Assembly: GCF_022829635.1 (NCBI RefSeq)
Contig: NZ_JAKSYO010000182.1
Span: 1-64,000, forward strand
Direction: 5' to 3'
Length of the DNA: 64,000 nt
Source: Methylobacterium sp. E-066
GTDB taxonomy: Bacteria > Pseudomonadota > Alphaproteobacteria > Rhizobiales > Beijerinckiaceae
The notes under the pieces were generated by a model that worked only from the letters and a program-made list of their open reading frames with translations, did not search any database and was not told the DNA's origin. Of this stretch, positions 1 to 7,591 are shown piece after piece (the first letter of the stretch is position 1; each line of letters starts with the position of its first letter). A program made the position numbers and the translations under genes.

Positions 1-84
1 GGCGGGTACGTCAGTCTACTGTGTTCCGCAGATGGCTGTGGTGCAAGCTTACGGAGGCGTCTGACTGGCCTCTCCAACCCACGC

Positions 85-197
85 CATCATCCTGCGGGGC
101 GGTATGGCAGCGCACCCCTCGAAGGAGCCATCCAGCCAGCCGGGCGCTCCCTGCAGGGCTCCTTCGAGGTCCAGCGATCGTCGATCGCCGGGCACCT
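85..197. repeat. Dispersed palindromic repeat, family A, copy 1 (split by IS110)
   Basis: This is a long imperfect palindrome with an inner arm CTCGAAGGAGCC facing GGCTCCTTCGAGG, and outer arms related to TCATCCTGAGG and CCTCAGGATGA. Other copies lie at 20527-20636 and 39901-40021. Here the right outer arm stops after GGGCACCT at 197 and resumes as CTCAGGATGAGG at 1527, because the IS110 element sits between. Repeats of this kind are common between genes in Methylobacterium-type genomes; they encode nothing visible. Confidence 0.75.
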
Positions 198-413
198 TGT
201 ATTAGAGAATCATGTCAGATTGCCCCTGTCCCGCGAGGGATGCCGGCTCTGGGGTGGCCACCCCAGAGCCGGCGGCGACTGTCGGATCGTTGGCACCTGA
301 GCCTGTGGCCTGCGCCGCGGGCTGGTCCTGAGCAGGATCGCAGTCGCCCTCTTCATCGGACCCGGATGGTTGATTGAACGCCCGGTTCGCATCGCAAGGA
401 TGGGACGACGAAG
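198..413 (+). ncRNA. Predicted bridge RNA of the IS110 element
   Basis: The non-coding left end can fold into three parts. First is a perfect 32-bp palindrome at 242-273. Second is a loop closed by 274-281 pairing with 341-348 (GGCGACTG/CAGTCGCC). Third is a loop closed by 351-363 pairing with 402-413. In the second loop GGCACCT (292-298) equals the left target half plus core, and TCCTGAG (326-332) is complementary to core plus right target half. This is the arrangement of left and right target guides in IS621 bridge RNA. In the third loop GGTTGAT (368-374) resembles the donor end GGTTGCT and CAAG (395-398) can pair with the other donor end; this part is weaker. Exact RNA ends are unknown. 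Confidence 0.65.
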
Positions 414-1520
414 ATGGCTCACTCTAGCAAACCCCGACGCCAAGCCAAGACCGCACCTACGAGCACACCCAAGCCCACATCCAAGGGAGCACCCGAGAGC
501 AGGCCCGAGAGCACCCCCGAAGCCGGCGCGCGACCGGTGGCCGGGATCGATGTCGGCAAGGCGTTCCTGGACATCGCCCTGCATCCGGCGCCGCCCCACG
601 GCTCGCCCGCCAAGCCCGGCAGCAAGCCCGGCAGCAAGCCGTGGCAGGTGGCCAACACCGTCGAGGGCTGGGACGCCCTGGCCGCCCAACTCACCGCCGC
701 CGGTGTCACCTGCGTCGGCCTGGAAGCGTCAGGCGGCTACGAGCGTGGCGTCGCCGATGCCCTGCGCGCCCGCGGCTTGGAGGTCCGCCTGCACCAGCCC
801 CTGCAGGTCAAGGCGTTCGCCGAGATGCATCTGCGCCGGGCCAAGAACGACCGCCTCGACGCTCGGCTGATCGCCGCCTTCACGGCGCTGCGGGCCGAGT
901 ACCAGGACGCCCGGGCCGCCCCCGACCCGCGCCTGCGCGCCTTCGCCGACCGCCTGGTGTTCATCGACCAGGCGATCGAGGATGCCAGCCGGGCCAAGCT
1001 GCGCCTGGAGCACCAGCTCGAGCCGCGCCTGCGCCGCCAGCTGGAGGCCGATGCCCGCCGGGCCGGCGACCGCGCCGCGCGCGAACTCGCCCGCCTGGCG
1101 GCCGAGCTGCGCGCCCAGCCCGACCTGGCCGAGCGGCTCGACCTGCTGCTGTCGATCCCGGGGCTCGGCGAGAAGACCGCCCTGCGCCTGGTCGTGCAGA
1201 TGCCCGAACTCGGGCGCCTGTCGCGCGAGCAGGCCGCCAGCCTGGCCGGCCTCGCCCCGTTCGACCACGACAGCGGCAAGCACGCCGGCGAGCGCCACAT
1301 CGCCGGCGGTCGCGCCCGGGTGCGTACCGCCCTCTACACCGCCGCCCTGCCGGCCTCCTACCGCTGGAACCCCGCCCTCGTCGCCTTGCGCACCCGCCTC
1401 CAGGCCCGCGGCAAGACCCACAAGCAGGCCCTCATCGCCTGCGCCCGAAAGCTGCTCATCTACGCCAACACCGTCCTCGCTCGAGGCACACCATGGCGTC
1501 CCGCGACCGAGCCCGCATAA
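414..1520 (+). CDS. IS110-family transposase (DEDD/serine bridge recombinase)
   Basis: This is the 368-residue recombinase of the element. Residues 1-42 are a low-complexity Lys/Pro/Ser/Thr-rich leader. A RuvC-like DEDD domain follows, with candidate catalytic residues Asp46 (GIDVGK), Glu104 (GLEASGGYER), Asp146 and Asp149 (KNDRLD). After a helical linker comes the transposase_20 domain with the SIPGLGEKTA hairpin (about 247-256) and the candidate nucleophile Ser287 in FDHDSGKHAGERHIAGGR. IS110 enzymes cut and rejoin at donor and target sites chosen by a bridge RNA. The reading frame is intact, and the ATG lies directly after the predicted RNA. No other IS110 gene is visible in the window. 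Confidence 0.93.
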   Translation: MAHSSKPRRQAKTAPTSTPKPTSKGAPESRPESTPEAGARPVAGIDVGKAFLDIALHPAPPHGSPAKPGSKPGSKPWQVANTVEGWDALAAQLTAAGVTCVGLEASGGYERGVADALRARGLEVRLHQPLQVKAFAEMHLRRAKNDRLDARLIAAFTALRAEYQDARAAPDPRLRAFADRLVFIDQAIEDASRAKLRLEHQLEPRLRRQLEADARRAGDRAARELARLAAELRAQPDLAERLDLLLSIPGLGEKTALRLVVQMPELGRLSREQAASLAGLAPFDHDSGKHAGERHIAGGRARVRTALYTAALPASYRWNPALVALRTRLQARGKTHKQALIACARKLLIYANTVLARGTPWRPATEPA

Positions 1521-1601
1521 CGGTTGCTCAGGATGAGGGTGAGGATGGGAATGACCGGTCAAACAGGCACTCAGCGGCCATCGAGATCGCTGGAACAATC
1601 A

Positions 1602-2060
1602 CGGTTTCAAAAGATCGAGACCCAGTCCTTTCAAGGTGTTCGGATTGGGCCGTGGTCCTGGATTTCCCCTACGGGATCAATCGGCTCGGATCGCAGCGCA
1701 GGTCCGATGGCCCGCCCGCGATCCCCGCCAAGGGAAGCGTAGCAGGGACGGCACGGAGGTGAGAGCGGGATCGCTCAAGGGGAGATGCTCCTGTTCCACG
1801 AAACCCGGATTTCCACGGAAGCATCAGCCTCCACCCTGTCACCCCGGGGCGCCGCAGGCGAGCCCGGGATCCCGAGCCGGCGACGGCGCAAGTCCTTGAC
1901 CCCACGGTGTTTCTGGATCCCGGGTGCCGCGAAGCGGAGCCCGGGATGACGGGGTTGTTTCCAGACCGGGCTCTACAAGAACCAAGCGTCGTAGGGCAAG
2001 CGGGACAGGCCGCTGCCGCAAACACCTTGAAAGGGCTGGGTCCAAGACCTCCTGAAACCG
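1602..2060. repeat. Non-coding interval bounded by 40-bp inverted repeats
   Basis: The left arm (1602-1640) and right arm (2021-2060) are inverted copies. The inner 20 bp, with core CTTTCAAGGTGTT, match at 19 of 20 positions; the outer part is more diverged but also starts CGGTTTCA. The interior holds no convincing gene and contains a second palindromic repeat (1838-1950). It could be a small non-autonomous element or two copies of a short dispersed repeat in opposite orientation. No flanking direct duplication was identified. Confidence 0.5.
1838..1950. repeat. Palindromic intergenic repeat ending GTCACCCCGGG/CCCGGGATGAC
   Basis: This unit of about 113 bp has near-complementary ends (GTCACCCCGGG and CCCGGGATGAC) and two internal GGATCCCG/GGATCCCGGG blocks, so it can form a long hairpin. 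It lies inside the 1602-2060 interval. No coding function is visible, and no second copy was found in the window. Confidence 0.5.
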
Positions 2061-2079
2061 GGACTTTTGCGGCGGAGCC

Positions 2080-2604
2080 TCAGCCGCCCAGTTCCGGGTC
2101 GATGTCCCGCGGGCGCACGAACCGCTCCAGCCGGCCCTGCCCCGGGCCGATCGCCGACCAGGTGTCCGTTTCGAAATCGATCACCGCGTAGGCGGCGGTC
2201 GGGAATTCCGTGGCGAGGCGCGTGCGCTCCTTGCGCGGCCCCTCACCGGCCAGTGCTGCGGCGAGGTCGCCCAGCCCCGGATTGTGGCCGACGACGATCA
2301 CGGTTTCGGCCGCGTCCGGCGCGCCCCGGATCACCCCGAGGATCCGCTCCGACGGCGCCTCGTAGATTTCGCGGTGAAACCGCACCTCGGGCGCGCCGAG
2401 GGCGGTGGAGACCGCCTCCCAGGTCTCGCGGGTGCGGGTGGCGGTCGAGACCAAGGCGAGGTCGGGCCGGAAGCCTGCCTCGGCGAGGTGGGCGCCCACG
2501 GCCGGCGCGGCCCGGCGGCCGCGGTCGTTGAGCGGCCGTTCGTGGTCGGCGACGCCGGCCGGACGGTCCGACTTGGCGTGCCGCAACAGGATCAGCCTGC
2601 GCAT
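2080..2604 (-). CDS. sixA: SixA-type phosphohistidine phosphatase / histidine phosphatase family
   Basis: A 174-residue protein of the phosphoglycerate-mutase-like superfamily. It starts with the RHG-type signature LLRHAKSD, so His9 is the expected phospho-acceptor; Arg57 (TATRTRE) and His107 (VVGHNPG) complete the usual phosphate pocket. SixA proteins remove phosphate from histidine-phosphotransfer domains, but alphaproteobacterial members are often uncharacterised, so the substrate is inferred. An HPt-only protein is encoded about 10 kb away (12274-12591), which need not be linked. It is transcribed alone and divergently from the aldolase gene at 2778. Confidence 0.8.
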   Translation of the reverse strand: MRRLILLRHAKSDRPAGVADHERPLNDRGRRAAPAVGAHLAEAGFRPDLALVSTATRTRETWEAVSTALGAPEVRFHREIYEAPSERILGVIRGAPDAAETVIVVGHNPGLGDLAAALAGEGPRKERTRLATEFPTAAYAVIDFETDTWSAIGPGQGRLERFVRPRDIDPELGG

Positions 2605-2777
2605 GGAGCGAGCCCTTCTCGGCGTGGGAGGATCGACAGGCGCCGGATTCGCGCCGGGGCCCGGTTAGCCGAAAGCGCGGCGCGCGGGAACCTCGGCCGC
2701 CCTGACTGGTTCGGAAAGCTGGGCCGCCGAAGCCGGGCATGCCGTGGAGGGCGGCCTCTGTCGAAGGAGGTCGCGCG

Positions 2778-3707
2778 ATGGATCGATCGCCCCGGGTTTC
2801 CGAGATCCTGTCCTGGTACGGGGCCGACAGCCCCGGCACCCTCACCAACCTCGCCCGGATGCTGGAGCACGGGCGGCTCGGCGGCACCGGCAAGATGCTG
2901 ATCCTGCCGGTGGACCAGGGCTTCGAGCACGGCCCGGCCCGCAGCTTCGGCCCGAACCCGCCGGCCTACGACCCGCATTACCATTTCGAGTTGGCCCTGG
3001 CGGCGGGCTGCAACGCCTATGCGGCGCCACTTGGCTTCCTGGAGGCCGGCGCGCGGGACTATGCCGGGCGGATCCCGCTGATCCTCAAGCTCAACGACCA
3101 CGACCTTCTGGCCGACGAGGACGATCCCGAGCAGGCGATCACCGGCTCGGTGGCGGATGCCTTGCGGCTCGGCGCCTGCGCGGTCGGCTTCACGATCTAT
3201 CCGGGCTCGGCCCACCGCAACGCCATGTACGGCCAGATCCGGGAGATCGCCGAGGAGGCCAAGAGCGTCGGGCTCGCCGTGGTGATCTGGTCCTATGCAC
3301 GGGGCTCGGCCCTGTCGAAGGAGGGCGAGACCGCCATCGACGTGATCGGCTACGCGGCGCAGATCGCGGCGCAACTCGGGGCCCACATCATCAAGGTCAA
3401 GCTGCCCACCGCCCATATCGAGCAGCCGGCGGCGAAGAAGGTCTACGAGTCGACCGGCATCCCGATCGGCACCGCGGCCGAACGGGTGCGCCACGTGGTG
3501 CAATGCGCCTTCAACGGACGCCGGATCGTGATCTTTTCGGGCGGTGCCCAGGCCGAGGAGGACAAATTCCTCGACGAGATCCGCGCCATCCAGGCGGGCG
3601 GCGGCTTCGGCTCGATCGTCGGCCGCAACGCGTTCCAGCGTTCCAGGGCCGACGCCCTGAAACTGCTGGGGCAGATCACCGATATCTATGCGGGCACGGA
3701 GGGCTGA
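2778..3707 (+). CDS. fbaB: Class I fructose-bisphosphate aldolase (DhnA/FbaB type)
   Basis: A 309-residue TIM-barrel aldolase that cleaves fructose 1,6-bisphosphate to dihydroxyacetone phosphate and glyceraldehyde 3-phosphate through a Schiff base. Family landmarks are LPVDQGFEHGPARSF near residue 40, LKLNDHDLL near 100, the lysine-containing strand HIIKVKLPT, and the phosphate-binding GGAQAEEDKFLDEI near the C-terminus. The ATG at 2778 is preferred over one 39 bp upstream because AAGGAGG at 2764-2770 is correctly spaced. It ends 3 bp before the stop of the convergent MoxR gene. The metal-free class I type fits archaeal-like FbaB rather than the class II enzyme. Confidence 0.9.
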   Translation: MDRSPRVSEILSWYGADSPGTLTNLARMLEHGRLGGTGKMLILPVDQGFEHGPARSFGPNPPAYDPHYHFELALAAGCNAYAAPLGFLEAGARDYAGRIPLILKLNDHDLLADEDDPEQAITGSVADALRLGACAVGFTIYPGSAHRNAMYGQIREIAEEAKSVGLAVVIWSYARGSALSKEGETAIDVIGYAAQIAAQLGAHIIKVKLPTAHIEQPAAKKVYESTGIPIGTAAERVRHVVQCAFNGRRIVIFSGGAQAEEDKFLDEIRAIQAGGGFGSIVGRNAFQRSRADALKLLGQITDIYAGTEG

Positions 3708-3710
3708 GGC

Positions 3711-4562
3711 TCAGCTGCCCCGCTGCTCCCGGCGCATCATGAAGGCGAGCTTCTCGAACAGGCTGACATCCTGCTCGTTCTTCAGCAGCGCGCCGTGCAG
3801 GGGCGGGATCAGCTTGCGGCCGTCGCGCTCGCGCAGGGTCTCGGGGGAAATATCCTCGGAGACGAGGAGCTTGAGCCAGTCCAGCAGCTCCGAGGTCGAG
3901 GGTTTTTTCTTCAGGCCCGGCACCTCGCGGGTCTCCAGGAACACCCGCAGGGCCTCCTCGACGAGGCGGTGCTTGATGCCCGGATAGTGGACGTCGATGA
4001 TGCGCATCAGCGTCTCGGCGTCCGGGAACTTGATGTAGTGGAAGAAGCAGCGGCGCAGGAACGCGTCCGGCAACTCCTTCTCGTTGTTCGACGTGATGAT
4101 CATGATCGGCCGGCGCACGGCCTTCACGGTCTCGCCGGTCTCGTAGACGTGAAACTCCATCCGGTCGAGTTCGGTCAGGAGGTCGTTGGGGAACTCGATA
4201 TCGGCCTTGTCGATCTCGTCGATCAGCAGCACCGGCCGCTCGGAGGCGGTGAACGCCTCCCAGAGCTTGCCGCGCCGGATGTAGTTGCCGATGTCCGAGA
4301 CCCGCGGGTCGCCGAGCTGCGAGTCGCGCAGCCGCGAGACCGCGTCGTACTCGTAGAGGCCTTGCTGGGCCTTGGTGGTCGACTTGATGTTCCAGACGAT
4401 GAGCGGCGCGCCCAACCCCTTGGCGATCTCCTCGGCCAGCACCGTCTTGCCGGTGCCGGGCTCGCCCTTGACCAGGAGCGGGCGCTCCAGGACCACGGCG
4501 GCGTTGACCGCGGCGGTCAGGTCGGGGGTCGCGACGTAGGACTCGGTTCCGGAAAATCGCAT
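3711..4562 (-). CDS. MoxR-type AAA+ ATPase
   Basis: A 283-residue AAA+ ATPase of the MoxR/CbbQ group. Walker A GEPGTGKT is at residues 33-40, Walker B VLLIDEIDKAD at 111-121, and the sensor ITSNNEKELPDAFLRRC near 155-170. Members act as chaperones that mature or insert cofactors into enzymes together with a von Willebrand factor A protein. The matching CoxE-like VWA gene is not adjacent but lies at 10208-11383, an unusual separation. The target enzyme cannot be told from the sequence; MoxR itself serves methanol dehydrogenase in methylotrophs, but this copy is not in an mxa cluster. Confidence 0.88.
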   Translation of the reverse strand: MRFSGTESYVATPDLTAAVNAAVVLERPLLVKGEPGTGKTVLAEEIAKGLGAPLIVWNIKSTTKAQQGLYEYDAVSRLRDSQLGDPRVSDIGNYIRRGKLWEAFTASERPVLLIDEIDKADIEFPNDLLTELDRMEFHVYETGETVKAVRRPIMIITSNNEKELPDAFLRRCFFHYIKFPDAETLMRIIDVHYPGIKHRLVEEALRVFLETREVPGLKKKPSTSELLDWLKLLVSEDISPETLRERDGRKLIPPLHGALLKNEQDVSLFEKLAFMMRREQRGS

Positions 4563-4600
4563 CGGTCGCTTGCCTTAGCCGGGAGAACAGGAGGCGTGAA

Positions 4601-4987
4601 TCAACTGTGGGCGGTCTTGCGCGGGCGTCCGCCCCGAGATCCGTTGGCGCGCGCCGCGGCGGCTTTGGCCGCGGAGGTCGCGCGCCCGGCCCGAGCAGCC
4701 ATGTAGGCGCGGGTGCCGAAAATTCCGGCCAACAGGCCCGGCACCGAGATGTCCACGTCCAGGGTTTCCCAATGCAGGCCGTAGCCGGAACCCAGGAGCT
4801 CGATCTCGGCGAGTTGATCCTCGCTCGCGCTCTCCAGGCCTTGGACCAAGCGGGGCGGGAAAGCGAAGGTGCATCCGTTGTCGAGGTCGAGCACCACGCG
4901 GCCCCGGGCGCGATCGTAGCACGCCGTCTCGGCCCGGGGACCAGGGGGCGCTTCGCGCGTGGCCGAGATGTCGGTCGGATCAGCCAT
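4601..4987 (-). CDS. DUF2442-type protein, possible antitoxin-like partner
   Basis: A 128-residue protein with a DUF2442-like core (about residues 22-85: YDRARGRVVLDLDNGCTFAFP followed by the LLGSGYGLHWETLDVDIS block) and a basic Ala/Arg-rich tail (RAGRATSAAKAAAARANG, ending GGRPRKTAHS) that may bind nucleic acid. Its start overlaps the end of the upstream DUF4160 gene by 8 bp, so the two are probably translated together. DUF4160/DUF2442 pairs recur in bacteria and are often suspected to be toxin-antitoxin modules; this is not proven here. Confidence 0.75.
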   Translation of the reverse strand: MADPTDISATREAPPGPRAETACYDRARGRVVLDLDNGCTFAFPPRLVQGLESASEDQLAEIELLGSGYGLHWETLDVDISVPGLLAGIFGTRAYMAARAGRATSAAKAAAARANGSRGGRPRKTAHS

Positions 4988-5219
4988 GGATCTCCTCCCA
5001 GCGTGCGAGCAGCAGGTCCCGATGCTCCGAGACGAGATTCAAGGCCCGTCGGCGCTCGACCCGGCTCATGCCGGCCGACCAGACGAGTTCAGGCTCGCCG
5101 GTCGATGAGGCGAGATTGATCTTGGCGTGTCCGTCCCCGAAGACGTGCACATGGGCGGGCTCGTGGTCGTCGACGAAGATGATGACACGCAGCCCACCGG
5201 CCCGAAGAATCGTTGCCAT
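4980..5219 (-). CDS. DUF4160 protein
   Basis: A 79-residue protein of the DUF4160 family with the typical pattern: ILRAGGLRVIIFVDDHEPAHVHVFGDG, acidic and His-rich, then RRALNLVSEHRDLLLARWEEIHG at the end. It is the first gene of a two-gene unit with the DUF2442 protein (8-bp overlap). The HVHVFGDG histidines are conserved in the family, but no biochemical role is established. Small size, tight coupling and sporadic distribution fit a mobile two-component module. Confidence 0.8.
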   Translation of the reverse strand: MATILRAGGLRVIIFVDDHEPAHVHVFGDGHAKINLASSTGEPELVWSAGMSRVERRRALNLVSEHRDLLLARWEEIHG

Positions 5220-5294
5220 CGGTAACCCATCACGTTGGGTTATCTAGCAGGGGCGCTGGATCACGTAAACGCGCGCGCCTGCGGGCAACGTGGC

Positions 5295-5939
5295 CTATCC
5301 CTTCTCGTGCCAGACGCAGTTCCGGGCCAGGATCTCCAGGTTCACGTCGGATTTCTGCGGCTGCGGCAGGGTCTTGGTGTCCATGGCGAGGTCGATCTTG
5401 ATCTCGACCTGCCCCTTCGACTCGTTGGAGCGGCGGGAGAAGTAGCAATACTGCTGGTAGGGCTGGTCGGCGTTGTCCTTGAAGTTCCAGCCGGTGACGA
5501 TCTGGCCGTCGAGATAGGGCACCTGCTTGAACACCGTGAAGGTGGTGTTCACGGCCGCCTTCGAGGCCGGAGCGGCGTCGCTGCCGAGCTGGGCCTTGGT
5601 CGGCGTCGGCGTGCCGCCGCCGATCTTGGGCAGGCCTTCGAGCTTGAGGGTGTTGTCGGTCAGCGTGACCTCGCCCTTGGTCTTCAGGGTCACGTCCGAG
5701 AGCGCGGCCTGCATGGCGGCGGCGATCTTTTCCGCCGCCGTGTCGAACTGGTTGAGGGTCGCCCAGCCATAGGCCGCCGCCCCGACGCCGATGCCGGACA
5801 GGCACGCGAAGGCGCCGAAGCCCAGCGCCCGGAACAGGAAGGCCCGGGCCGCGACGTAGCTCGAATCCGCCCGCAGGCGCGAATTCACCTGCTGGGCGAG
5901 GGCGACGTTCTCAGGGGTGCCGCCGGCGACGTAGTTCAT
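5295..5939 (-). CDS. Hypothetical protein with one N-terminal membrane segment
   Basis: A 214-residue protein I do not recognise. Residues 1-30 are soluble. A hydrophobic segment (about 32-58, RALGFGAFACLSGIGVGAAAYG) probably spans the membrane, leaving about 155 residues outside the cytoplasm. That part is rich in Thr/Lys/Asp and beta-prone, with three or so scattered cysteines. It starts with an ATGA overlap on the stop of the upstream 5936-7258 gene, so the two form a translationally coupled operon. One membrane anchor plus an extracytoplasmic domain recalls VirB8-like or adhesin-scaffold proteins, but no signature supports this. Confidence 0.7.
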   Translation of the reverse strand: MNYVAGGTPENVALAQQVNSRLRADSSYVAARAFLFRALGFGAFACLSGIGVGAAAYGWATLNQFDTAAEKIAAAMQAALSDVTLKTKGEVTLTDNTLKLEGLPKIGGGTPTPTKAQLGSDAAPASKAAVNTTFTVFKQVPYLDGQIVTGWNFKDNADQPYQQYCYFSRRSNESKGQVEIKIDLAMDTKTLPQPQKSDVNLEILARNCVWHEKG

Positions 5940-7258
5940 GCGCCGGCTCCCGCGGCTGGGAGGGTCTGCTGGCCCGGAAGGGCCTGCCCCGGATGGTTCT
6001 GGCCGGGCAGGCTCTGCTGGCCCTGGGCCGGCCGGTTCATCGGGATCACCGCGCCGGTGGCGTTGGCCGCCCGGGGCATGATCGGCTCCGGGTTCGAGCG
6101 CAGCGCGTCGGCGATCGCGTCCAGCATGAACGGCGCGGCCTCCGGGTTCACGGCGGCACCGAGGTCGTCCTCATCCATGAAGGTCCGGCGGGTCGACACC
6201 GCGCAGAGCGCCAGGATGGTCGACGCGAAGGCCGCGCAGATAGCCGGCAGGAACACGAAGATCCGCAGGAAGGCGTGGACCTGGCTCTCGGTCACGTCGA
6301 TCGGGTCGACGCCGTAGACCATGGCGGTGAAGGAGTGCAGCTGCGAGCGGTTGACCGCGTTCCGGTAGCCCTGCTCGGCATCGGCCACCCGCCGGTCGGC
6401 GGCGCCGGGATCGAGCGTTGCGCGCGCCTTGCGGGCCTCCTCCAGGTTCTTGATCAGCGCGGCACGGTCGGCCGAGGCCTTGGTGACGCCTGCCGACAGG
6501 GCGGCGACGCGCGGATCGGCCAAGCATTTCAGGTTCTGGTATTTCCGGCCCTTGCTGTTGGTGCCGAACACCCGCTCGCAGCGCTGGGCCGGCAGGCCGG
6601 CGAGCTGCTGGGCGTTGTCGGAGGACCGCTTCTCGATCTGGTCGAGCTCGGCCGTGTACTGCGCCACCCGCTCGTCCGCCGCCTTGATGCGGTCGCCGAT
6701 CGTGGCGCGGTCGGCCTGGGCGTCCTTGAGGGCGGTCTTGGTCTTGGCCGCCTCCATCAGGCGGGGATGGAACATCATCTCGCCGAGCTGCGACACCGAC
6801 TTGGTGGTGACGCCGGCCGCGAAGATGATGCCGAGCACCGCGAGCCCGCGGACGAAATGCGAGCGCTGGGTCCGGGCCAGGATGCCGAGCGGCACCCGGC
6901 ACAGCTCCACGGCGGCGTAGACCAGGGGCGCCAGCAGCATGAAGTAGAAGGCGTGCCAGTCGCCGTCGCTGTAGACGCCCGCGAACAGCCACGCGCCCCA
7001 GAGCGAGGCGCCGATCACCATGAACTCGACGAGATACGCAATCGCCACGTAGCCCCACTTGATGCGGTAGCCGCGGTCGACGTGACGCTGGTGCTGCCAC
7101 CGGTCCGATTCGAGCTTCCACTGGCGGCGCTCGCGGGCGAGGTCGCGACTCGGTGGCGCCGCGGGACCGGAGAATATCGACTTGATGGAGATCATCGGCC
7201 TCGTCACATCCATCGGGTCCTGTCGCGGGCGCGTTCGCCCCTGCAAGTTCCGCATCAT
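5936..7258 (-). CDS. Membrane protein with central coiled coil, function unknown
   Basis: About 440 residues; not assigned to a family. It has two or three hydrophobic segments in the first third (WGYVAIAYLVEFMVIGASLWG, FYFMLLAPLVYAAV, GLAVLGIIFAAGV), a charged coiled-coil stretch (KTALKDAQADRATIGDRIKA through RRVADAEQGYRNAV) with two cysteines, another hydrophobic hairpin (FLRIFVFLPAICAAFASTILAL), and a Pro/Gln/Gly-rich tail. The start is uncertain: ATG at 7258 is used, a GTG at 7282 lies inside a palindromic repeat, and ATGs at 7213 and 7195 are also possible. It is first in the operon with the 5295-5939 gene. Confidence 0.65.
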   Translation of the reverse strand: MMRNLQGRTRPRQDPMDVTRPMISIKSIFSGPAAPPSRDLARERRQWKLESDRWQHQRHVDRGYRIKWGYVAIAYLVEFMVIGASLWGAWLFAGVYSDGDWHAFYFMLLAPLVYAAVELCRVPLGILARTQRSHFVRGLAVLGIIFAAGVTTKSVSQLGEMMFHPRLMEAAKTKTALKDAQADRATIGDRIKAADERVAQYTAELDQIEKRSSDNAQQLAGLPAQRCERVFGTNSKGRKYQNLKCLADPRVAALSAGVTKASADRAALIKNLEEARKARATLDPGAADRRVADAEQGYRNAVNRSQLHSFTAMVYGVDPIDVTESQVHAFLRIFVFLPAICAAFASTILALCAVSTRRTFMDEDDLGAAVNPEAAPFMLDAIADALRSNPEPIMPRAANATGAVIPMNRPAQGQQSLPGQNHPGQALPGQQTLPAAGAGA

Positions 7259-7290
7259 CTTTTTCCGAAAGCTGGAAACCACCTTTCGGG
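7252..7290. repeat. Palindromic repeat, family C, copy 1
   Basis: The unit begins GCATCATC, followed by CCGAAAG and CTTTCGG arms that can form a hairpin. A second copy lies at 48540-48586, where the same block GCATCATTTTTCCGAAAGC is found upstream of the porin and RES genes. It overlaps the longest possible start of the 5936-7258 gene, which argues for a start inside rather than upstream of the repeat. Confidence 0.65.
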
Positions 7291-7591
7291 AGGATACTCA
7301 AATGCAGGCGCGGCCCTGGCCGAACGTAACCCCCGGTTAACTCCGGCGTGTATGCGGGCATTGTGCCGATTTTGGGCCGCCCTGCACCCATTCCCCGGTG
7401 GATCGCCGGCAAGCGCCGCCCGGGTGGCTGAAATGCCTCACCTGACGTGTGTATCCGGCTTGTGTCAGAGCGCACCTCGCCGGCCTTGTCTTGGCCGAAA
7501 GCGGTTGCCCAGCGCCCGGTGCCGACCCATGATCGCGCATCCGTGATCGGCTTCCTCACCGGTCGGAAAAACGAGGTTCGATCCGCCGCCG

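Larger units (their letters stand above)
198..1528 (+). mobile_element. IS110-family insertion element, complete
   Basis: The ends are inferred by comparing the interrupted family A repeat with its intact copies. The left flank ends GGGCACCT (190-197) and the right flank begins CTCAGGATGAG (1527 onward), so removing 198-1528 restores an intact repeat arm with a single CT. This matches IS110 biology: no terminal inverted repeats, no real target duplication, and a CT core dinucleotide as in IS621, which also targets REP-type repeats. The non-coding left end is about 216 bp and the right end only 8 bp after the stop codon, as in the IS110 subgroup with an upstream bridge RNA. Confidence 0.8.

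Noticed and set aside
641..1762. Long frames overlapping the IS110 transposase
   Set aside because: Arg/Pro/Ala-rich products without motifs, in a GC-rich gene whose true frame has the DEDD and Ser motifs.
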